Part shown: positions 56,153 to 64,000 of the stretch, one piece after another
Layout: each line of letters begins with the position of its first letter
Numbering within the stretch: position 1 is the stretch's first letter
Origin: Kwoniella bestiolae CBS 10118
Taxonomy: Eukaryota > Basidiomycota > Tremellomycetes > Tremellales > Cryptococcaceae
DNA length: 64,000 nucleotides
Reading direction: 5' to 3'
NCBI RefSeq assembly: GCF_000512585.2
Contig: NC_089246.1
Coordinates: 372,001-436,000, forward strand
Notes under the pieces: generated by a model
Databases searched by the model: none
What the model was told of the DNA's origin: nothing
The model's input: the letters and a program-made list of their open reading frames with translations, nothing else
Position numbers and translations under genes: made by a program

Positions 56153-57824
56153 CGTGTGAAGACCTGTCTCCTAGTTGGGATATTACCTACGAGGAGTCGA
56201 ATACAGGATGAGGATGCAATGTGAGTGGCAAAGCAAGGGAGTGATCTACAATGTTATGAAAGGGTTGGGGAATGGGTTGTAGCGCCGACTGAATATAACT
56301 CAGAGTGCAGTGTTTATACCTTATACCCTTGTGCATGGTTTATGCTTTCCGTTCTCATATGTCATGCCGAGTGGAGGCTGTGTAACTTACTTGCAACTTA
56401 CAAAGTCGCACTTCGCCGCTCTTGGCAAAGAGATGTCAACACGAGCAAAATAACATATGTAAACATGCTTATTGACGGAGTTATCGACTGAGAAGAGTGT
56501 GGCGCTATGTGAATGGGCTCATACACTACTGTTTGGTTTGTCACCGCTCGCTGTACAAAAGAATGGCGTTGCACTAAAATCCTGGTCATACCGTGTGAAG
56601 ACCTATCACTCGTGAGATCAGCATAGCAGAATATCGCATCTCGACATCCGGAGAGATCGCTCATCATCCAAAGCTGTACAATGTAAGTCACAAGCTAAGA
56701 AACATTGCCACGCGACGATAGGAAGAACCCCTTCGACGTCATAAAGGACTGTTGTGTGTGTTTTGTAACACAGCTACCATCAAAATAAGGGGTTTATACT
56801 AACAGGGAGACACTATGGACCATCATTCCGTCCTTGCCGGACATGACAAAGGTATCATCTTAGTTGATACTGCTGATACTTACTTATGCTTTTGTTCTCC
56901 TTTGTCTTCTTTATTCATGGCGAGAAGTATCATTGTTCCTTGGGGATGACAGTACAATACAATGCAAAGAGATGGGACGAATGAAAATCATTGTGTTGTT
57001 TAGGAGTTGACCTTTTGTTCCTCATGATGTGTCACTAACAATAGACCACTTGACTTCACTACCTACTCAGATTATCATTCTAAGCGATGTCGAAAGATAT
57101 ATGAATGAATGAAGGTTGATTGTGTATACACCCACACACATGAACCACGAACATCATTTCACTCATCTCAGCGACAACTCGAAGCTCTTTGGTAATCATC
57201 CTTGTAAGGATCATAGTGCATCCACATCTCTCACAACTCTCAGACACGCATCATCACCAAACAAAAGAGTAGCTCGGCAGTTCGGCAATCGATTCGGATT
57301 TATCTCTTGGCCATCATACCCGTCGTCATCATCGATACACACAAGCCATCAAGCTGACAGTGGCATCACCTGGTGATCAATCCACCTTCGAAACGTGAGG
57401 GGGCACTGCAGGGTAACAAGGAGAAGTGCGGACAAAAGTGAACCGAGCGGCAAACTTAAGATTGATTAACAACATCAAATCCATTTTAACCTATTAAGGT
57501 AACATTGCATTGCATTATAAATCAAATTCATTGCACTTCATCACTCGATCCATCCCCTCATCCATTTCTTCACTACTATCACTACTTGAATCATCGTTTC
57601 ATCTTATCATCGACATATCGTCATAACCACAATCACAATCATCGCTTGACGACAACTCGACAACGACTTGCACCACACTCCAAATAGATAAATTACACCG
57701 TAATAATGGTCAGTGCTATCTCCATTTCTCCTATAATCCATCACCAATATCCCGTATCCTATTGCTCTGTCCCACTCCCACTCTGCTTTAATCATCTTCC
57801 ATCCCACATCCCATATATATAGTC
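56153..57824. other. Long intergenic region, divergent promoters of PIL1-like and GYM-rich genes
   Basis: 1672 bp. No frame above 97 codons and none with recognisable composition. The right end (57480-57820) is a CA/TC-rich leader with a CATTGCATTGCATT repeat at 57505-57518 directly followed by ATAAATC, a possible TATA element. The space is large for this genome and may hold non-coding transcripts; nothing in the sequence proves it. Confidence 0.45.
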
Positions 57825-59363
57825 ATGACGAAACCTCAAAAAGCTAACGTACGTTTCCATTCTCCCCCACAATCCCAATCCCACCCCACGACCGACACCC
57901 GTCGCAAATGCCCAATCTCACCCCCACCCCCCGGCCGTAAAAAACGACCCAATCATTCCCTCCTATTGCTTCTGCCTAAACAAATCGAATTTGAACAACG
58001 CAATATGAACAAACCCCTCGACCATACAAAATACTGGAACGATTATTACTCTTCCCCCTCGATTGGGGAGGACGAAAAATTGCCTAAACCACCTTCCAAA
58101 ATCAAATTATACTCGACTAAATGGAAATTGGAAAATCCAAACCCGAAATGCAAACCCCCTTCTTCGTCCGTTGATGGGGAACAGGCATTCTACGGGAATC
58201 CGATGATGATGGGTTATGGAGGGGGGATGGGGATGGGTATGTATCCTGGTATGGGGGTGGGACCTATGGGGATGGGGTATGGGATGGGCGGAGGTATGGG
58301 GATGATGGGATATGGGGTGAGTCATTTCCCTCCCTTTTTAACTGATACTGTGGTTTGTCCACTTAGATGGCTGGCTGACGAATGTTTTATGTATAGATGC
58401 CAAGATATGGAGGGTGAGTACGATTATGAATCCACACAAACCCTGTCTCCCGCTGCTCATCTTTTGCAACCCTCCCATCCTTCAATCCTATCCTATCACT
58501 CGTTTTCGCTGCCAATTCCTTCTCGCTCTTCCATTGTCCGTTCCGCTCTCTATGATGGTTCTGATGCTCCAGGTACAGTATGTATGGTGGATACGGAGGA
58601 TACGGGTAAGTCATTTTGGATCAGGTATACCTTTTCTGCTCTCGAGATCATCCAAGACAAATCAAATCCTCAGAGGAACGAACAACATCTAACATGTTTT
58701 TCCGTTCATACGGACTATAGAGGATATCCAGGGTGAGCTTACAGATTCAAAAGCTTCTCGAGCTAAATTCCGAGCTGACCATACGCCCAAAACAGAATGG
58801 TGGACCCCATGATGGGACAATACGGTGTATGTGCTCATCTCGCTCGGTTTCTACCTCACCTTCATCGTTGGATCTAGCAGTTTAGACTGATCACTCTGCT
58901 CTTACCTCGCGCAGGCGCCTCCAGCTGCAAATTTCGTAGACGACTTTCCAGATGCTCATCGGTGAATATGATCTCTCTCAAGCTCATCAAGCGAAAGAAG
59001 AGTACAAGATTGCTGACAAGTGCTACTACTACCCTTCTCCCTCATTCAACTTCAAATGAACGGATCAAAACGTCTTATATGCTATGAATCACAAACTCTC
59101 GCCTGTCGACTTCCATTTCGTCAACCAATGTTCAAACCCCGCCACAGAATCGAACATGCTTATCGTCAATCCGCTCCAGACGCCTACGGCATGGGAATGG
59201 GCATGATGGGTGGCGGAATGGGGATCAACAATATCCCAGGTAGTCAAGTGATGCTATACGGGAGGGGAATGCCTTACAACGTGGGTTCAGCCCTCTCCAT
59301 CCATTCACACAAATTCGGTCATCTTACTGATTCAATATGTTCGAGCAGGGCTGGTACGCTTAA
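57825..59363 (+). CDS. Small Gly/Tyr/Met-rich protein with nine exons including microexons
   Basis: 147 residues; I do not recognise the family. Exons: 57825-57848, 58185-58316, 58397-58413, 58573-58605, 58721-58732, 58796-58826, 58915-58961, 59148-59280, 59349-59363. All phases fit. Protein: MTKPQKAN-AFYGNPMMMGYG, then Gly-Met-Tyr repeats, YSMYGGYGGYG, GYPG, MVDPMMGQYG, a more ordered part APPAANFVDDFPDAHR-IEHA, another Met/Gly run, QVMLYGRGMPYN-GWYA and stop. Exons 3 and 5 are 17 and 12 nt. The first intron (336 nt) is unusually long and alternative: reading straight through from 57849 keeps an open frame (KYWNDYYSSPSIGEDEKL...), so the N-terminus is the weakest part. Low-complexity GYM proteins may phase-separate or coat surfaces; no role is claimed. 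Confidence 0.6.
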
Positions 59364-60132
59364 AATTACTTTCCCGATCAAGAACTCCCGACTACTATCA
59401 GCAATCACCAAATCGATCAACGATAACATATCCCCCTCAGATCATGGCTAAACATAACATATTTTTGTATACTCTCTCTCACCTTATCATATCGATGACG
59501 AATGGACGAGAAATGCGAACAAGAAGAAGAAGATAAGGGTTTTGTATAAAGACAACATCACATAATATTTCTTTTGTCTTGCTACGAAGTTCAGTATTGA
59601 TCAGAGCTTGGAAAATTGGTGAAGATATGATAAGATGCAACTTGTACAGTAGGCTAAGCTCCACTTGAAGTCAGCATCAGCAATTTCACCACAGATTGCA
59701 CAAGTCCGCTCCTTTAATGATAGTGTATGGAATGGTAGAGTCGGAGTTGTAGCTGCCATTGTACATTTCCATCCTCCGCATACATGAAAGGATAGTTCGG
59801 GTGTGTATGGCTAAGCCGAGAGAAAGATAAGTGATCTATGTATGATCAGTTATCAACCTATCGATCGCGATAAATCGAAGCAAGATACAGTAGGAGTATC
59901 TGACTGCTGGAGAATGTTATGCTTCTCGACTCGTTGTCTCGTGAAGAGAGATAAGGAGATAAGCACTCGTACTGTATAGGTCTAGGAGAGTCAGATGTAT
60001 GCTGGACCTATATATGCTGGTATACTGTACCGATCTCACCAAGCGTTGATCTTTTCGGATAATCGCTGTCCCTCTAGGAGCTCTTAGGAAATCAATTCCA
60101 GCAGTCTACTACAGTTCAATCTATTCGTCAAG
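59364..60132. other. Intergenic: GYM gene 3' end and D-2-hydroxyacid dehydrogenase promoter
   Basis: 769 bp. CTATATATGC at about 60008-60017, about 120 bp before the next ATG, may be a TATA box. No supported gene. Confidence 0.5.
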
Positions 60133-61646
60133 ATGAACCTTGATATCGATACATCCATGATCCTTCCAACACCCCCACCTGAGTCCAACCTCCCCTCATC
60201 CTCCGCCACAGTATACTTCCCCAACCCCGTTCATCCGGATGCTTTGGCGTATGCAAGCGGGAAATTCGGCAAGGTAATTGTGCATGATCATCGTGACTGC
60301 GCGGATGCTTGCGACGTACAGGAAGCTTTGAGGATCGCTGATGGGATAGGTAAGTACTCTACCTCATTGTCACTACCTGTATGAGAAAAGGTGAAGTTGG
60401 ACGAACTGACAAGCAACATGCATAAAGTCAACCGGGCCAACCCTCTACCTCAAGGTATTCTCGAACAATGCGAGAATCTCAAGGGGATCAGTGTAGTAGG
60501 TGTTGGGTACGATTCGATCGATATTCCCTATTGTCGTGGGAGACAGATCTCAGTGTTTAGTAAGTGGGCTACGACTACAATCAAGGTTATAATACTCTCC
60601 TGCACTACTGTACGCAGGGTACGGCGGTGTTGTGCTCACAGGTAGTTTGGCAGATTGTCCCGGAATCAACTCCACGTCCGTCTCGGAGCTCACTCTCACC
60701 CTCACTCTCTGCCTCTTACGCAAGATCACCCACCTCAACAACAGACTCAAAGCCTGTGGCGAGGAGAGGGTGTTGGCGATTAATAATCTCGGGAGACAGC
60801 TGAGGGGGAAGAAGGTCGGGATGATAGGGATGGGAAATACCGCTAGGAAGACAGGCGAATTGTTCCATGTAAGTGGGTTTCATCTTAACACATAAACCAT
60901 GAAGTAATCCTCCGTAGAGGTCACTTAGTCTTCGTCCCTTTCCGTTAAGTTGTCATCCACTAATCGTTTTCAATTGATTGTTGTTTGAATCGACTGTAGC
61001 ACGCCTTCCAATGTCCCCTACACATCTACTCGCCCACCTCCCCACCTACCAGATGGACCTCCCTCGACCCGTCCGGACCCCTCCCTCATACTCTCCACTC
61101 ATCGCTTGATGACCTCCTACCGAAAATAGATATCCTAACTATCCACTGTCCCCTCACGCCCCTCACTCACAATCTCATCACCCAGACCCAACTACGACTT
61201 ATGAAGCCAACTGCCATTCTTGTGAATATGTCGAGGGGATATGTAGTCAATGAACAGGATCTGTGTAAGGCTTTGAAAGAAGGGTGGATAGCTTCTGCTG
61301 CGAGTGATGTGTTTCAGGTTGAACCGTGCCGCAAAAGTTGTATGAACGGGTTGGCGGAGTTGGATAATTTCGTTGCTACGCCTCATATGTGAGTGGTGTC
61401 TCTGCTCGAATCTGTTGCGTGCGAATGAAGGATGATACGACTGTGATTGAGTCGGATACAGCGTTACTCCAATGACCAGATATCGCTAAAGATGTCATCT
61501 TGCTGAAATTGTTGCTGATGGCTTGACGATACTGATAACCTAGCGGAGGAAGTACCGTCGAAGCCCAGATTGAGATCTGTAAATGTGCAATCGACCAACT
61601 GGCGAATTGCTTTGATGGTCATCAGGTCGAAAATCGAGTATGCTGA
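60133..61646 (+). CDS. D-isomer-specific 2-hydroxyacid dehydrogenase
   Basis: 363-residue NAD(P)-dependent enzyme of the PGDH/glyoxylate-reductase family. Exons: 60133-60349, 60428-60559, 60618-60868, 61000-61388, 61544-61646. Substrate-domain half: GISVVGVGYDSIDIPYCRGR. Nucleotide-binding motif VGMIGMGNTARKTGELF (residues about 183-199), where the third Gly of GxGxxG is replaced by Ala. Catalytic residues: Arg279 in NMSRGYVVNE, Glu308 in DVFQVEPC, His329 in ATPHIGGST, the latter formed across the last intron. It probably interconverts a 2-oxoacid and its D-hydroxyacid in the cytosol; glyoxylate, hydroxypyruvate or a longer 2-ketoacid are all possible. Convergent with CCT4. Confidence 0.9.
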
Positions 61647-61850
61647 ATCGAATCTGGTCTCCTAAATTGATGAGCGTCAGACGGTTCACCTCCTCGAATT
61701 AGTAGACCGACCTATACAGGTCAGTTTTCTGGTCACGAACCAGACGTCGATGCCAGTAACAACAAAATGTGTATAACATGTTCGCGCATATCGTTTTGTT
61801 CGTATTACGAGGGTGGTAATCAATGCATTGTCAATATACTTTCCTTCTGT

Positions 61851-63974
61851 CTATCGTGTGAACTGATGACCGAAAACTCAAGTCAGCTATCATCGTCTCG
61901 GCATACACGGAAGAATGGAAGCTCACCTGGATATCGTCGATTCTCAAAATTAACGCTACAGTCTCCGTCGCCAGTTCCAATGCACTTGTCGATACGAGCA
62001 ATGGTTGGACTACATTCTCCTCGAGGATATTTGAGATGATACCCTGTAGTCAAGGGACGTAGTCAGCATCGACGATCCTCCTTTCTCTCAATTCCGATTC
62101 GAATCGAATGCTGTGCTAGACGCTGGGAAAGAAATGAGTTCACTCACCTTCTTCACATTGATTCCAGCGTTCTTATCACCCAAAGCATGTTTGTTCCTCA
62201 GCTCAGTCACAATAGCAATAGGGTTCAATCCTGCGTTCTCGGCCAAAGTCGTAGGTATAATCTCCAACGCTTCAGCGAAAGCTTGGAAACAGTATGCTTC
62301 TTTTCCTTTTAATGTGTGAGCGTATTCGGTCAAAAGTCGAGAAACGTTGATTTCGGGTGCACCACCACCAGCGATCAAGGCTCTGTGATGATTGAACGAT
62401 GGGTCAGCACATGAATGCGGCACCTAAAGTAAGACACAGTAGTGTGCAATGTCGTCGTGCCGAGTGATGATAGGATGAGAAGGATAATTCCAGATGACGG
62501 GTCTCACTCACCTCTTCTTAACCAAACATCTAACCACACACAAAGCATCATGCAGCGATCTCTCCGATTCCTCCAAGACCAAGTCGTTCGCACCCGTACA
62601 AACGACACTAACGGTCTTACCAGGATTCTTCACGCCAGTGACCTTTACGACCTTCGCACCAGCTTGACTAGTCTCCTCAACCAATTCCGCATGACCCAAC
62701 TTGTCTTCCGTGAAAGCTTCAATATCCGCAACGGGTTTTGCGCCGGTCGACTTCGATATGAAATCAATCTCGTCCCTCTCTATATCCTTGATGACTAATA
62801 TCTTCAATTTGGCCAAGAAATGTAATGATAGATCCGTTACTGCGTCTCTCAAGATTGATTTCTGGATTAAGAGGACATTACATCCGGTCTTCTTGATTCG
62901 TTTACAGAGGTTGAGGAGGTATTGTCGTTCTTCCTTGAGGATCTTGTCCATTTGTCGATAATCGTTTACAACAATTTGATTGTCCATCTAGATTCAAATT
63001 TTCTTTTGTCAGCTATATGACCTTACGCCATTGTATCTCAAGGGCGATGATTAAAATAGAGGTATACACACATCTGGTTTAGGACTTGATAGTTGGAATT
63101 GGATCAACCCGATCTTAGCCTTCTCCATCCTTGTTGGCCCTCCTGCATTGTTCATGGTGATTTGGTTCAATGCTAATCCCTCGACCAGCTCGGTATCTTC
63201 GATGGTACCTCCAACTTTCTTGACTATCCTGATATCCCTCAAATCGACGTTATGAGATGATGACGAGACCAGTCTAGTAACAGCTGATACGGCAATAGGA
63301 GCGAGGGTGGAAGAGTATTGGGAGACGATCTGCAGAGGAGATAGGTCAACTTCATTTTTCAGGCAACGAAGGATCATTCCAGCTCACCTTGGAGTTCAAT
63401 GATGTTCTAGCGGCCTTTAACAAACTTTCCCTATCGTTCAGGTCCACTGGGATGCTCATCTCATCTAAGAACTCGACAGCTTTCGAAGCTGCTTTTTGGA
63501 ACGACTGAGCGACGGTGGTAGGGTGGATACCTGTATGACCATCGGCCATCAGTCATCACCAACGATTATAGTCATAATCAACGATAGTTCCTCCACACAC
63601 CTTGGTTGAGGAGCTTCTCCGCAGCTGACAACAGACTACCAGCAAGTACCACTACGGAAGTCGTACCATCTCCAGCTTCTATGTCTTGCGCTTGCGAGAG
63701 CTCGACCAACTGGATTTGTTCGAAATCAGCTTAACGTCTGTAGTATGTAAGAAGCTGACATACCATTCGAGCTGCAGGATGTAAGACAGCCATATGCTTG
63801 AGAATGGTGGCTCCATCGTTGGTGATTACAACTTCACCGGTTGAGGTTTGAATCTATAAGATTGTTACATTAGTACGCCCATCAAATTGTTGGAGTGGAT
63901 TTGGGTAATCCTCTAACTCACCATCTTATCCATTCCTTTTGGTCCCAAACTCGTTCGAACGGCATCGGCAACAG
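61851..63974 (-). CDS. CCT4: CCT4, delta subunit of the TRiC/CCT chaperonin (5' end outside window)
   Basis: Most of the subunit; the first exon(s) lie beyond base 64000. Exons (minus) seen: 63974-63922, 63853-63764, 63709-63601, 63530-63388, 63329-63072, 62987-62512, 62382-62148, 62043-61927, 61862-61851. Group II chaperonin motifs: [22 protein letters not shown], the ATPase [50 protein letters not shown] and [19 protein letters not shown] (delta-type apical domain), and [17 protein letters not shown]. The final exon is only 12 nt and encodes FTR-stop, matching the NTR ending of the human protein. The 16-subunit cytosolic complex folds actin, tubulin and WD40 proteins. Confidence 0.96.
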
Positions 63975-64000
63975 CTATGTAGGGGAAAGGTCAGCTAGCG

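Noticed and set aside
1..64000. CRISPR arrays, operons, rRNA genes, transposons
   Set aside because: No regularly spaced repeats, no rRNA-like blocks, no transposase or reverse-transcriptase motifs and no long terminal repeats were seen. The DNA is eukaryotic with one gene per promoter.

Overview
The window is nuclear DNA of an intron-rich basidiomycete fungus, most likely a Tremellales yeast (Cryptococcus/Kwoniella type). Coding regions are dense. Most genes are broken by many introns of about 50-110 nt with GTRNGT donors, CTRAY-like branch points and YAG acceptors. The gene set is that of a free-living fungus (GDP-mannose transporter, eisosome protein, signal peptidase, CCT chaperonin). The assignment comes from gene content and intron style; no database search was run. 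Exon models were built by hand, and the reading phase was carried across every junction. Coordinates in 'evidence' give the exons.

Left part (1-13 kb): 3' end of a hotdog thioesterase; GIR2 (RWD protein); RAD14/XPA (DNA repair); signal peptidase subunit SPC2; NDUFAF2-like complex I assembly factor; an intronless unknown gene (family copy A) facing a decayed relative (copy P); SNU13 (U4/U6.U5 and box C/D snoRNP protein); a SUT/GPH-type sugar transporter. The 13-16 kb stretch is the least gene-like: an orphan ORF, an intron-containing class II tRNA gene and a broken minus-strand gene remnant.

Middle (16-37 kb): GDP-mannose transporter; API5-like HEAT protein with a long disordered tail; eIF2B delta (GCD2); a large coiled-coil protein with spindle-pole-body-like N-terminal motifs; SCAMP; a BYE1-like PHD/TFIIS-M/SPOC transcription protein; then two more copies (B, C) of the unknown intronless family.

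Right part (37-64 kb): alanine aminotransferase; a small MGNC-type putatively myristoylated protein; TOM20; URK1 (uridine kinase with UPRT-like domain); an atypical SDR/epimerase; arginase with a likely mitochondrial leader; PTC7-type mitochondrial PP2C; a PIL1/LSP1 eisosome protein; a tiny Gly/Tyr/Met-rich protein split into nine exons including 12- and 17-nt microexons; a D-2-hydroxyacid dehydrogenase; and the 3' part of CCT4, truncated by the window edge.

Most genes are unrelated housekeeping genes in alternating orientation, often as divergent pairs sharing 350-600 bp promoters. The most notable undescribed item is the A/B/C/P family. It has three intact intronless paralogues and one fragment in an otherwise intron-rich genome. 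They share sequence blocks, a TATA box about 118-145 bp before the ATG and, in A and B (weaker in C), a CAAAGGATC-type upstream element. Their function is unknown.
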